DNA of 64,000 bases from CAYWBU01 sp942491525. GTDB taxonomy: Bacteria > Desulfobacterota > Desulfomonilia > UBA1062. Positions 9,520 to 19,000 of this stretch are shown here, in pieces. The position numbers were made by a program, and so were the translations under genes. Location: NCBI GenBank assembly GCA_942491525.1, contig CALOBW010000033.1, positions 264,910 through 328,909 on the forward strand, given 5' to 3'. Positions within the stretch are counted from its first letter, which is position 1; each line of letters begins with the position of its first letter. The notes beneath the pieces are model-generated. The model saw nothing but the letters and a program-made list of their open reading frames with translations, was not told the DNA's origin and ran no database searches.

Positions 9520-10006
9520 AGTTGCCGTTTGCCCCGGATCATTCGACCCCATAACCAATGGACACATCGACATCGCCCAACGCGCCCTGGGGGTTTTTGA
9601 TCAAGTTATCATCGCGGTGGGACACAATCCGGATAAGAAGAGCCTCTTCACCACCGAGGAGAAGGTCGCCATGATCCAAGCGTCTGTTGTGGATGAGCCG
9701 CGCATCCAGGTTGAAAGTTTCGAGGGACTTTTAGTGGATTACTGCCAGGAAGTTGAAGCCCATGCCATTGTCAGAGGCCTGAGAGCCATTGCCGATTTTG
9801 AGATGGAACTTCAGCTGGCCCTCATGAATCGCAAACTCTCCAAAGACATCGAAACCCTCTTTCTGATGACCAGCTACCGTTACCTCTTCGTCAGTTCATC
9901 CATCATCAAAGCCACCGCCTCGGCCGGAGGCTCAGTGGCAGGCCTGGTGCCCGAGCCGGTCTTCCAGGAGCTGCAGCGAAAATTCCCGCGCATGAAACGC
10001 AAGTAG
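9512..10006 (+). CDS. coaD: Phosphopantetheine adenylyltransferase
   Basis: Transfers AMP from ATP to 4'-phosphopantetheine, the penultimate step of coenzyme A synthesis, in the cytoplasm. At 164 residues it is the usual length. The N-terminal nucleotidyltransferase motif is CPGSFDPITNGH (T/HxGH class), and the C-terminal ATP-site motif is FVSSSIIK. It overlaps rsmD by 8 bases, with its ribosome site (AGGAGAG) inside the rsmD end. It is followed by a convergent hairpin and the minus-strand glycerate kinase gene. Confidence 0.95.
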   Translation: MHKVAVCPGSFDPITNGHIDIAQRALGVFDQVIIAVGHNPDKKSLFTTEEKVAMIQASVVDEPRIQVESFEGLLVDYCQEVEAHAIVRGLRAIADFEMELQLALMNRKLSKDIETLFLMTSYRYLFVSSSIIKATASAGGSVAGLVPEPVFQELQRKFPRMKRK

Positions 10007-10009
10007 GTA

Positions 10010-10029
10010 GCGCCGAACGTATTCGGCGC
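10010..10029. terminator. Hairpin between convergent coaD and glycerate kinase
   Basis: A perfect 8-bp stem (GCGCCGAA / TTCGGCGC) with a CGTA loop lies between the two convergent stop codons. There is no clear U-tract on either strand, so termination is plausible but not certain. Confidence 0.45.
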
Positions 10030-10038
10030 CGCCATATC

Positions 10039-11367
10039 TCATGCGATCAGAGCGAGCCTTATGTCCATCACATTGGTCAGCGTCGGTCCGGTCTTAATCA
10101 AGTCACCGGCTGCCTCCAGGTAGTGATAGGCATCATTATCAGCCAGATAAACACCAAGCTCCATACCCTGATCACGTCCGCGCTGGGCAGAGTATGGATC
10201 AGCCAGTCCGCCGGCAGCATCAGTCGGCCCATCGGTTCCATCAGTTCCGCCACTCAGCATGACGATATTATCTTCTGAGCCATCCAGATATTGTCCGCAT
10301 ACCAGGGCGTATTCCTGATTGCGTCCCCCGAGCCCTTTGCCCTTGATGACAACCGTGGTCTCGCCGCCGGATATTATACACGCCGGAGATTCAATCGGAT
10401 TGGCGCTGCGCACCACCTCGCGCGCAATGGCACAGTGGGCCCTGGCAATCTCGGTTGTGTCGCCCTCAATCATGGATGAGAGAATCAGACTGCCATAACC
10501 AAGCTCCCTGGCCTTGTTCTGCGCCGCCTGGCAGGCAATTATGTTGCTGCCCACAATCAAGTTGACAACCTTGGCAAAGATGTCACCATTATCATGACCG
10601 TCACCACTGGCGGCCTTCCCGCGCAGATAATCCATCACGGCCACAGGCATTCGATCGCCGACGCCATAACCATCGATAATACCGAGGGCGTCACTGTAAC
10701 TGGAACTGTCAGGCACAAATGGTCCCGAGGCGATCACATCCATGTCATCACCCACCACATCAGAAAGCATCAGGTTGATAACCGTGGCCGGATAGGCCGA
10801 TGCGGCCATGCCGCCGCCCTTGGTGGAGGAGAGGTGCTTGCGAATGGAGTTAATCTCATGAATGGTAGCGCCGCACCCCAAGAGAACCTGGGTTACGCGC
10901 TGCTTATCATCCAGCGAGAGCCCCTCAACCGGCTGCGGCAGAAGGGCGGAACCGCCACCCGAGATGAGCGAAATCACAAGATCTTCTGCACCGAGCCCCT
11001 TGAGCATTGAGGTTATTTCAGCGGTTCCCTTCAATCCGGCGTCATCCGGCAACGGATGGGCGGCTTCAACGGTGCGCACCCGCTGCAGATCAGCAGTGTG
11101 ACCATACTTAACAACCACAAGGCCGTCACTGATGCGTTCAGCCAGAATTTCTTCTACCGCCACAGCCATAGCGGCCGAAGCTTTACCGCCGCCGACCACA
11201 ACAATCTTTTTGAACAGTGAGAGGTCAAATGTGGCATCGGCCACCCTGAGCAGACTGCCTTCAAGGCTGAGCGCATTCAAAACTGCATTCTGTGGATTCA
11301 CGGCGGCAATCGAGGCCTTGAAAATTTCCAGCGCATCAGCTCTCATCTCTTGAATATTTTTTACCAT
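10039..11367 (-). CDS. Glycerate 2-kinase (GckA/MOFRL family)
   Basis: A 442-residue member of the DUF4147 plus MOFRL family, which phosphorylates glycerate (usually to 2-phosphoglycerate) in serine or glyoxylate metabolism. Seen: the N-terminal glycine loop VVGGGKASAAMA (residues 35-46), ISGGGSALLPQP (about 137-148), and the C-terminal MOFRL block GGRNQEYAL and GGTDGTDGPTDAAGG. GGAGGG lies 5 bases before the ATG. It stands alone between coaD and fliS, and its start is close to the divergent fliS promoter region. Some family members were once annotated as hydroxypyruvate reductase; kinase is the better-supported call. Confidence 0.88.
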   Translation of the reverse strand: MVKNIQEMRADALEIFKASIAAVNPQNAVLNALSLEGSLLRVADATFDLSLFKKIVVVGGGKASAAMAVAVEEILAERISDGLVVVKYGHTADLQRVRTVEAAHPLPDDAGLKGTAEITSMLKGLGAEDLVISLISGGGSALLPQPVEGLSLDDKQRVTQVLLGCGATIHEINSIRKHLSSTKGGGMAASAYPATVINLMLSDVVGDDMDVIASGPFVPDSSSYSDALGIIDGYGVGDRMPVAVMDYLRGKAASGDGHDNGDIFAKVVNLIVGSNIIACQAAQNKARELGYGSLILSSMIEGDTTEIARAHCAIAREVVRSANPIESPACIISGGETTVVIKGKGLGGRNQEYALVCGQYLDGSEDNIVMLSGGTDGTDGPTDAAGGLADPYSAQRGRDQGMELGVYLADNDAYHYLEAAGDLIKTGPTLTNVMDIRLALIA

Positions 11368-11517
11368 CCAACCCTCCTCAATGTTAACCTTTTGATTTGT
11401 TTTATGATAGTTCTATCGCCCTTTATTAATCAAAAGATAACAGCTAATTTAACTAAAGGAATAGAATCACAACTCCGATATATGAATCAGTACTATAGTT
11501 GGGGGTATAGTTTCGCC

Positions 11518-11883
11518 ATGAACGTTAGCGGATACCAAGCATACAAGAAGGCACAAGTTCAAACGGCCGATCAGGGCAAGTTAATTCTGATGTGTTATGA
11601 CGGTGCAATTAATTTCTTAAAACAGGCCAAACTAAACATGCAGGACAACAAAGAGTCCGGCACCTTACTTAACAAAGCCCAAAACATTATCTGGGAGCTG
11701 ACCAACAGTCTCAACCATGATGCCGGCGAGATTGCCTACAATCTGGACGCGCTTTACAACTACATGATCCGCAGGATCATTGATGCTGAATACCAGAACA
11801 GCACCGACGCCATAGATGAGGTTATTCAGCACCTCTGCGAGATCAAGGAATCATGGGAAACGATTATTCTAAAGACCAGATAG
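11518..11883 (+). CDS. fliS: Flagellar export chaperone FliS
   Basis: A cytoplasmic chaperone that binds the C-terminus of flagellin and prevents premature polymerisation. The sequence from MNVSGYQAYKKAQVQTAD, followed by LILMCYDGAINFL, is the FliS N-terminal signature, so the ATG at 11518 is chosen (121 residues). In-frame starts at 11482 and 11350 would add non-homologous N-termini. A GGGGG at 11501-11505 is a loosely spaced ribosome site. It overlaps the next gene by 31 bases. No flagellin or fliD is in the window, so this is an isolated flagellar pair. Confidence 0.88.
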   Translation: MNVSGYQAYKKAQVQTADQGKLILMCYDGAINFLKQAKLNMQDNKESGTLLNKAQNIIWELTNSLNHDAGEIAYNLDALYNYMIRRIIDAEYQNSTDAIDEVIQHLCEIKESWETIILKTR

Positions 11884-12221
11884 ACCAGCTGATCAGGGAT
11901 TGGCGAAGGCTGATTGATCTTGAGATCAAGGCCCTTAAGGACAGCGATCTTGAAATGCTGGAGAAATCCATTGATCGCAGCATCTACTTTCAAGATTCCC
12001 TGGACAGCATCCTCAAGCCCGGCAAAACTGCCCTGACCATTGAGCAGATTAACCGACTCAAAGAGATCCAGGAAATTCAAGCCAATCTTGCCACTGAAAT
12101 CACCAAAGGGCGTGACATGATTGCCGAGAAGATCGCAAAACTTAAAAGCTCCAGAGCATCCATCGGCGGCTACAAACAAAACAAATCGCGCAAACCGCGT
12201 TTCTTCAGCCAGAAAACTTAA
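11853..12221 (+). CDS. Probable FliT/FlgN-like flagellar chaperone
   Basis: A 122-residue helical, charged protein without signal or membrane segments. It starts 31 bases before the end of fliS, in the position where many genomes carry fliT. The heptad-like segment around residues 10-60 (DQIDQLIRDWRRLIDLEIKA) and its size fit FliT/FlgN chaperones, but the family diverges too fast for motif proof. The Lys/Arg-rich tail (residues 105-122) is unusual for such chaperones. Position is the main argument. Confidence 0.55.
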   Translation: MGNDYSKDQIDQLIRDWRRLIDLEIKALKDSDLEMLEKSIDRSIYFQDSLDSILKPGKTALTIEQINRLKEIQEIQANLATEITKGRDMIAEKIAKLKSSRASIGGYKQNKSRKPRFFSQKT

Positions 12222-12266
12222 CTTAGCGCACATAACACACCATTCACGGGCACTTAAATCAGACAG

Positions 12267-12295
12267 TTGACACATACTGTGATTTCTCCTAGTCT
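12267..12295 (+). promoter_or_regulatory. Candidate maf promoter, possibly leaderless
   Basis: A perfect TTGACA (12267-12272), 17-base spacer, then TAGTCT (12290-12295). The maf ATG at 12304 is 8 bases past the -10 and has no Shine-Dalgarno sequence, so transcription may begin at or just before the start codon. Confidence 0.45.
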
Positions 12296-12303
12296 GCCTC
12301 GAT

Positions 12304-12879
12304 ATGCAGATAATACTGGCCTCAGCATCCCCTCGTAGAAAGGATCTCCTCGCCCAGATCGGGCTTAATTTTGAGATCATTATTCCTCAGGTGGATGAGT
12401 CATGTCTTGATGACGAACTTCCCATCGATTTCGTAAAACGACTCAGTCTCGATAAGGCCAATGCCGTTAACAAAAAACACCCAGACGCAACCATCATCGC
12501 CGCCGACACGGCAGTTGTGGTTGATCAACACATTCTCGGCAAACCCGCCAATCACGATGAGGCATTCAACTACCTGCAGCTTCTGAAAAACAGGGGACAT
12601 CAGGTATACACCGGCTACTCAATCCTCAATACACAGAGTCAGACTGCAATCACCCGCGCAATCTGCACGGATGTTTATTTCAGAGATCTTTCAGATGATG
12701 AAATTAACTGGTATATTGCAACCGGTGAACCTTTTGACAAAGCCGGGGCCTATGCGATACAGGGAATCGCAGGAGCATTTATCACTCACATCAGCGGGTC
12801 ACACACCAATGTGATCGGCCTGCCTTTGGCCGAGGTCTACAGTGATCTAAAAAGCTTAGGGTTACACCTGAGAGATTAA
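12304..12879 (+). CDS. maf: Maf family nucleoside triphosphate pyrophosphatase
   Basis: A 191-residue cytoplasmic enzyme of the Maf/ITPase fold that hydrolyses dTTP/UTP or modified nucleotides to monophosphates (house-cleaning). Seen: the N-terminal ILASASPRRKDLL, the metal-binding ADTAVV with the GKP that follows, and the C-terminal GAYAIQG and HISGSHTNVIGLPL, all in the expected order and spacing. The DKAGAYAIQ pattern fits the YhdE-type dTTP/UTP subgroup. Only 20 bases separate it from glpK. Confidence 0.92.
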   Translation: MQIILASASPRRKDLLAQIGLNFEIIIPQVDESCLDDELPIDFVKRLSLDKANAVNKKHPDATIIAADTAVVVDQHILGKPANHDEAFNYLQLLKNRGHQVYTGYSILNTQSQTAITRAICTDVYFRDLSDDEINWYIATGEPFDKAGAYAIQGIAGAFITHISGSHTNVIGLPLAEVYSDLKSLGLHLRD

Positions 12880-12899
12880 TACATAAAAGGGGGAGATTT

Positions 12900-14387
12900 A
12901 TGGAAAAGTACATCATGGCAATTGATGAAGGCACTACGGGTACCCGCGTTCTGATCGTGGACAAAGAGGCCCGTATTGTTGCCTCAGCATATTCTGAATT
13001 CCCGCAGATCTATCCGCAGCCCGGCTGGGTAGAGCACAATGCCGAGATAATTTGGGCTACCACCCTGGAGCAGATGAAAGAGGCCCTCAATGAGGCCAAC
13101 ATCAAGGCCAGACAGATTGAGGGCATCGGCATCACCAACCAGCGCGAAACCTGCCTGCTTTGGGACCGCAAAACCCTTCAGCCAGTACATCACGCCATCG
13201 TCTGGCAGTGCCGCCGCTCGGCCGGCATCTGTGAACAGATCAAAGCTGATGGCCACGCAGAGCTGTTTAAAGAGAAGACCGGCCTGGTGGTGGACGCCTA
13301 CTTCTCCGGCACCAAGATCAAGTGGCTCTTCGACAATAATCCAAAACTGTTGGAGCGCGCCAAAGCCGGCAAACTGGCCTTCGGCACCATCGACACCTGG
13401 CTGATAGCCAAACTTTCCAAAGGCAAAGTCCATGTCACCGACCATACAAACGCCTCACGCACGTTGATGTACAATATCCACGATAAGTGCTGGGACGATG
13501 AACTGCTTGACATCCTCGGCATCCCCAAGGAGATCCTGCCCGAAGTTGTCGACTCGGCCGGCATCGCAGGCCATGCCGATGCAAGCGTACTGGGCGCCAA
13601 GATCCCGATTGCCGGTATCGCCGGCGACCAGCAGGCCGCCCTCTTCGGCCAGGGCTGTTTTGAGCCCGGCCAGGCCAAGAACTCCTACGGCACCGGCTGC
13701 TTCCTGCTGCGCAACATCGGTAAGAACAAAGTTGACCCCAAAGGTGGCCTGCTGCTGACGCTGGCCTGTGATGCAGAGGGCAAGCCCTGCTACGCCCTGG
13801 AAGGCTCAGTCTTCATGGCCGGCGCCATCATCCAGTGGCTGCGTGACGGTCTTGGGATTATCACCAACGCAAAAGAGACCGACATGATTGCAAAAAGCGT
13901 CAAGGACTCCGGCGGAGTATACATGGTTCCGGCTTTTGCCGGCCTGGGCGCGCCCTACTGGGACATGCACGCCAGAGGCGCCATCCAGGGTCTGACCCGC
14001 AGCTCGACCAGGGCCCACATCGTACGTGCCGCCCTCGAGGGTATCGCCTACCAGGTTAAAGACCTCATGGGTGCCTTCCTGGATACAACCGGCAGAGCCT
14101 GTACCGAGCTGCGAGTCGACGGCGGCGTCTGCCGCAACGACTTCCTGATGCAGTTCCAGGCCGACATCCTGGGCTTCGCGGTTGACCGCGCCGAGCAGAT
14201 CGAATCCACCGGCGTCGGCGCAGCCTTCCTGGCCGGCATTGCCACCGGTTTCTGGCAGCCGGGCGAAGAGATTTCCAACCTGCGCCGCAGCGCCAAGCAC
14301 TTCAACCCGACCATCGGCGAAGCCGAGCGCTCCTCCCTCTATGACGGCTGGGGCAAAGCCGTCAGACGAGTCAAAAGCGACTTCTAG
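12900..14387 (+). CDS. glpK: Glycerol kinase
   Basis: Phosphorylates glycerol to sn-glycerol-3-phosphate with ATP. At 495 residues it is close to the family norm. It is an FGGY sugar kinase with the N-terminal phosphate loop AIDEGTTGTR, the substrate region GITNQRETCLLW, GDQQAALFGQ, and the C-terminal GGVCRNDFLMQFQADIL with STGVGAAFLAG. DEG replaces the more usual DQG in the first loop. GGGGGAG precedes the ATG. Neither a glycerol facilitator nor a G3P dehydrogenase gene is adjacent; the MlaE-type permease follows after 3 bases, which puts glycerol/lipid functions in one message. Confidence 0.93.
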   Translation: MEKYIMAIDEGTTGTRVLIVDKEARIVASAYSEFPQIYPQPGWVEHNAEIIWATTLEQMKEALNEANIKARQIEGIGITNQRETCLLWDRKTLQPVHHAIVWQCRRSAGICEQIKADGHAELFKEKTGLVVDAYFSGTKIKWLFDNNPKLLERAKAGKLAFGTIDTWLIAKLSKGKVHVTDHTNASRTLMYNIHDKCWDDELLDILGIPKEILPEVVDSAGIAGHADASVLGAKIPIAGIAGDQQAALFGQGCFEPGQAKNSYGTGCFLLRNIGKNKVDPKGGLLLTLACDAEGKPCYALEGSVFMAGAIIQWLRDGLGIITNAKETDMIAKSVKDSGGVYMVPAFAGLGAPYWDMHARGAIQGLTRSSTRAHIVRAALEGIAYQVKDLMGAFLDTTGRACTELRVDGGVCRNDFLMQFQADILGFAVDRAEQIESTGVGAAFLAGIATGFWQPGEEISNLRRSAKHFNPTIGEAERSSLYDGWGKAVRRVKSDF

Positions 14388-14390
14388 ACT

Positions 14391-15161
14391 ATGAATTTCT
14401 TCAGATATGTCGGAGGCCTGACCATTACCCTCATCGAGGAGCTGGGGGCCTTCGGCATATTCTGTTACCAGACCCTCTTCTGGCTGATCAGAAAACCATT
14501 CTACATCCGCGAATTCTTCAAACAGCTGACCTTCATCGGCATCGGCTCCACTGCCGTTGTGATGCTGACCGGCATCTTTACCGGCATGGTGCTGGCCCTG
14601 CAGATGGACTATGGCTTTGGACTTTTCGGCGCCGAAGCGCTGGTGGGCTCGACCACCGCCCTGGGACTCCTCAGAGAGCTGGGACCGGTTCTGGCGGCCC
14701 TGATGGTGACTGCCCGCGCCGGAAGCGCCATGACCGCCGAACTGGGTACGATGCGCGTCACCGAACAGATCGATGCCATGACCGTCATGGGGGTCAATCC
14801 CTTCCAGTATCTGATCATTCCCCGTATCCTGGCCAGCATCATCATGATGCCGCTGTTGACCATCGTCTTTGACTGCGTCGGCATGATCGGATCATACTTT
14901 GTCGGCGTGCACCTGCTGCGCATTGACGCCGGTCTCTACGGCGCCAAGATCCTGGCCTACGTCGACTATGAAGATCTCTTCTCCGGCCTGATCAAGGCTG
15001 GCTACTTCGGGGCGATTCTCTCCACGGTCGGCTGCTACAAGGGCTATACCACGGCGGGAGGCGCAGAAGGTGTCGGCCAGGCCACCACCTACTCAGTTGT
15101 CATATCCTCGGTTACAATTCTGGTGGCCGACTACATACTGACGGCCCTGATGTTCAGCTAG
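14391..15161 (+). CDS. MlaE-type ABC transporter permease
   Basis: A 256-residue inner-membrane protein of the MlaE/YrbE (DUF140) family, the permease of phospholipid-trafficking ABC systems at the inner membrane. Seen: about five membrane segments, the conserved GSTTALGLLRELGPVLAALMVTARAGSAMTAELGTMRVTEQIDAMTVMG region (given here only as landmarks: RELGPV, ARAGSAM, TEQIDAM) and the terminal segment. The usual partners MlaF (ATPase) and MlaD (MCE protein) do not follow; the next gene is on the other strand and the stop codons overlap at a CTAG. The partners must be elsewhere if this copy works. Confidence 0.9.
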   Translation: MNFFRYVGGLTITLIEELGAFGIFCYQTLFWLIRKPFYIREFFKQLTFIGIGSTAVVMLTGIFTGMVLALQMDYGFGLFGAEALVGSTTALGLLRELGPVLAALMVTARAGSAMTAELGTMRVTEQIDAMTVMGVNPFQYLIIPRILASIIMMPLLTIVFDCVGMIGSYFVGVHLLRIDAGLYGAKILAYVDYEDLFSGLIKAGYFGAILSTVGCYKGYTTAGGAEGVGQATTYSVVISSVTILVADYILTALMFS

Positions 15162-15970
15162 CGCCTACGACCGCACAGCTGCAAATCCTGCGGCAGATAG
15201 ATCTCCATTGACAGCGGCAGATGGTCAGAGAAAGTGCTGTCCAGCACGGTTGCATCCTTGATTCTGATTGATGGCGAGACCAGTATATGATCAAGGCGCT
15301 TACGGGGTTTCCAGCTCGGATAGGTCGGCAGTTCGCATAGCGGCGTCTGTAGCCCGCCGCTGTCACGCAGCACCTGGAACTCGGCACTCTCCGGCGAACA
15401 GTTCATGTCACCCATCACAATCACATGCTGATACTCCTGCAGCAGGTCCACGATATACTCCATCTGCTGCATGCGACCGCGCCTGCCCAATGCCAGATGC
15501 ACCAAAACAAGCACAAGGGGATTCTCATAGCCAAAGAGACTGATCAATGCCCCCCGCCCGGGCAGCCAGCCCGGCAGAGCCTGCCGGTAGGTCTGGGTAG
15601 AACGGACCTTGCTCAACAGCCCGAGGCTGTGGCGGGCCATGTTGCCAATGTTACGATTGGTTCTGTCGGCCCAGTAGGGAAAGCCGGCGTGCAGAGCAAG
15701 GTACTCGGTCTGATTGATGAAACCGCTGCGCAGGGAGCCGCTGTCCAGCTCCTGCAGGCCGACAATATCATAATCACGGATCAAGCCGGCAATGCCGCGC
15801 AGGTTGGTTTCACGGGCGGCATGGGGCAGCACATACTTCCAGCTGTGAGTCACATAATGGTGGTGGTGGGCGGTGGTGATTCCCACCTGCACGTTGTAGC
15901 TTAACAGTTTGAGAGTCTTCAGGTCACTGCTGGTCTTATCATAAAATTTTGAAATCTGATTAATATTCAA
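15158..15970 (-). CDS. Endonuclease/exonuclease/phosphatase (EEP) family protein
   Basis: A 270-residue metal-dependent hydrolase of the DNase I-like EEP fold, with no signal peptide. Motifs in order: LSYNVQVG (Asn metal ligand), DIVGLQELD (Glu ligand), VMGDMNCSP (Asp/Asn pair), LDHILVS and FSDHLPL (catalytic His). The start is a TTG at 15970 preceded by AGGGGG; the nearest in-frame ATG is far downstream, past the first motif. The substrate could be nucleic acid, a phosphoinositide-like lipid or a sugar phosphate. Its stop overlaps that of the convergent mlaE gene. Confidence 0.85.
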   Translation of the reverse strand: MNINQISKFYDKTSSDLKTLKLLSYNVQVGITTAHHHHYVTHSWKYVLPHAARETNLRGIAGLIRDYDIVGLQELDSGSLRSGFINQTEYLALHAGFPYWADRTNRNIGNMARHSLGLLSKVRSTQTYRQALPGWLPGRGALISLFGYENPLVLVLVHLALGRRGRMQQMEYIVDLLQEYQHVIVMGDMNCSPESAEFQVLRDSGGLQTPLCELPTYPSWKPRKRLDHILVSPSIRIKDATVLDSTFSDHLPLSMEIYLPQDLQLCGRRR

Positions 15971-16033
15971 GCGCGCCCCCTGTTACACTGATATAAGATT
16001 TGATACACGCTCAAAAAGTTGGGTTCATGAATT

Positions 16034-16064
16034 GGAGGCGGGCCAGGGCCCGCCTCCGTTTTTT
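16034..16064 (+). terminator. Strong intrinsic terminator downstream of the RND pump gene
   Basis: An 11-bp GC-rich stem (16034-16044 with 16047-16057) followed on the plus strand by TTTTTT (16059-16064). The T-tract faces plus, so it stops rightward transcription from entering the efflux operon; on the minus strand the hairpin directly follows the pump stop codon but lacks a U-tract. It may act in both directions. Confidence 0.65.
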
Positions 16065-19000
16065 ACTGATTGCGCCTGAAAATACGCTTGGCATCGCCAA
16101 AGACCTCAAACACCAGCTCCTTGACATCAACCTCGATCATATAGAAAGCCGGCACCAGCAGCAGAGTGATCAGGGTGGCGAAGAGCACACCGAAACCAAG
16201 CGACAGCGCCATGGGTATCAGGAACCGCGCCTGCAGCGAAGTCTCCAGAATCATGGGCATCAAGCCCAGAAAGGTTGTCATGGAGGTCAGCACAATCGGC
16301 CTAAAACGCCGGATGCCGGCCTGCTCAATCGACTCCTGCAGGGGCATACCGCTCTTGCGCAACTCATTGGCCTTATGAACCAGCACCAGCGAGTCGTTGA
16401 TAACAACCCCCGAGAGCGCAACCAGGCCGAACATGCTCATCAGACTCAGATTGTAGCCCATGATCAGATGGCCGATCAAGGCCCCAACAAATCCAAAGGG
16501 AATCGCCAGCAGCACAACCCAGGACTGTATATAGCTCCTGAAGGGAATCGCCACCAGACAGTACATCACCAGCAGAGCCACGACAAAACCACTGAAGAGC
16601 GACCCCATGGCCTCACCCGATGAGCGCTTGTCGCCCTCAAACGAGTAGCTCAGGCCCGGATACTTGCGCACAAGATCCGGCAGCTCCTCAATTGTCAGGG
16701 AACTCAGTATGGTCTCAAGATCCGCCCCGCTGCCCTTCTCGATATCGGCACCGACAGTCAGCGATCGTTTGCGGTCGCTGCGCTTGATCGACGTATAGGA
16801 TGTGCCCCGGGTCAGGCTGGCGGCCTGGGACAAGGGCAGCTCTCCACCCTCAGCAGTGCGGATCATCAGGTCCTCAACATCGTAGATATTGCGGCGCTGC
16901 TCCTCGGGCAGCCGGACCATGACCTTGACCGTATCGCGCCCGCGCTGCTGGGAGAAAGCCTCCACCCCATAGAATGCATTCCGCACCTGGCGGCCCAACT
17001 CAAAATTGGTCAGTCCGAGGCTGCGCCCCTCAGGGGTCAGCTGGAAATCAAACTGAGGCTTGCCGGCCGTGAAACCGTCATTAATATCGATCACGCCACT
17101 GTAGCCCTGCATGCGTTCGGCCAGCTCAGTGGCGGCCTTTTCCAGGGTCGTGATATCCCGATGCGAAAGCTGAACCTCGATGGCGGAATGCCCGCCGCCG
17201 GGCCCCAGCTTGGCCGCGGCAATCTTCATGGACTCAATACCCGGAATTACACCCACCTCTTCACGCCAGGCATTTGAAAACTCGTTAACATTGATATCGC
17301 GCTTATCGGGCGTCTCCAGAAAAGCCACCACGCTCACCTTGCTGGATTCCACCCAGGTAATCAATCCGCGAATAATCTCATCACCGCCGTTGTCGACCAC
17401 AACGATCTTGGCACTCTGCTCAAGTCTGGAGCGAATCTTCTGGGCATCCTGAATGGGCGCATCATAGGCCAGTTCAACTTCAGCAACGACCCAGTCGGAT
17501 TCAACCTCAGGCATGGGCCTGATATTGACCCGGCCGCCCTTGACGAACCCGATGGCGATCAACAGCACGGCAATGCCGACAGCAAAGGTCTGCCAGCGGT
17601 TGCGAACACACCATTTGACCGCTGGGCCATAGACGTTCTCGGCAAAAGCCACGATGCCGTTGGCAAACTTAAGCTGAAAACGCTCCAGCCGGTTGGGATC
17701 CTTGCGCTTCATTTTGAGATGGCCCAGATGAGCCGGCAGAATATAGAGCGACTCAAAGAGCGAGATCAGCAGGATTGTGATTACCACCAGCGGAATGTTG
17801 CGCATGATCTGCCCCCACGCTCCCTGCACGAAGAGCAGCGGCGAGAAAGCGGCCACAGTCGTCAAAATCGAGAAGGTTACCGGCATGGCAACTTCACGGG
17901 CCCCGCGGATGGACGAAAGCATGCGGTCATCCCCGCTCTGACGATGTTCGAAGATATTCTCACCCACCACAATGGCGTCGTCAACCACGATACCCAGGGT
18001 GACGATGAAGGCAAAGAGCGAGATCATATTGATCGAGACCCCCAAGCCGGGCAGAAAGAGAAAAGCGCCCATAAATGATATGGGGATGCCCATGGTGACC
18101 CAGAATGCCAATGATGGGTGCAAGAAGAGCCCCAGAAATACGAAGACCAGCACCAGGCCTATCTTGGCGTTCTTGACCAGCAGACCGATACGGTCCTCAT
18201 AGATCTCAGACATGTCGGCCCAGGTGGCGGTATAGACGCCCTCGGGCAACTGCGCCTCCAGGTCCTTCTGATAGTCCTTAACCGCCCGGGCCACTTCAAC
18301 CGGAGTCTGTTTGCCGACCCGGTAGACCTTGAGCATGGCGGTACGGTAGCCGTTATAGTAGTTGTAGAACTCGATATCTTCAAAGTCGTCGGTTATGTTG
18401 GCGATCTGCCCGAGGGTTACGCCGCTGCCCTCGGCATTGCGCACGACCACAATATCCTCAAACTCCTTAGCCCAGTCGCGGCGATCCTTGGTGCGCAGCA
18501 GCACCTTGCCGGCTTCGCTCTTGACCTCGCCACCCGGCAGTTCGATGGCCGAAGCCCTAACTGCCTGAGCCACCTGATCCATGGTAAGGTTGTAATGCCG
18601 TAACGTCTCCTGAGGCACCTCAATGCTGATCTCGATGGGGCGCACAGACTCCAGATCAACCTGAGAGATCACCGGATCCTGCAGCAGGTCGTCGCGCATA
18701 GTCTCGGCCAGCTCCTTAAGCACACTCTCTTCAACGTCCCCGTAGACCGCCAGCTGAATAACTTCACTCTTGTTGTTCAACAGCTCAACATTCGGGTCCT
18801 CGGCATCGGCAGGCAGAGTTGTGATGCGGTCAACTTCATTCTTAATGTCGGTTGAGACCTTATCATCATCGGCATCCGAATAGAGCTCGACATAAACCAC
18901 CGCAACCCCTTCACTGGCCGTTGAGGTAATCTTCTTGATGCCGTCGATGCCGTCAACGGCCTCCTCAATCGCCAGAATGACGCCATTTTCAACCTCTTCG

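Noticed and set aside
11389..11436. Inverted repeat CTTTTGATT / AATCAAAAG between glycerate kinase and fliS
   Set aside because: Arms are 9 bp and 30 bases apart in AT-rich DNA; no promoter relation could be shown.
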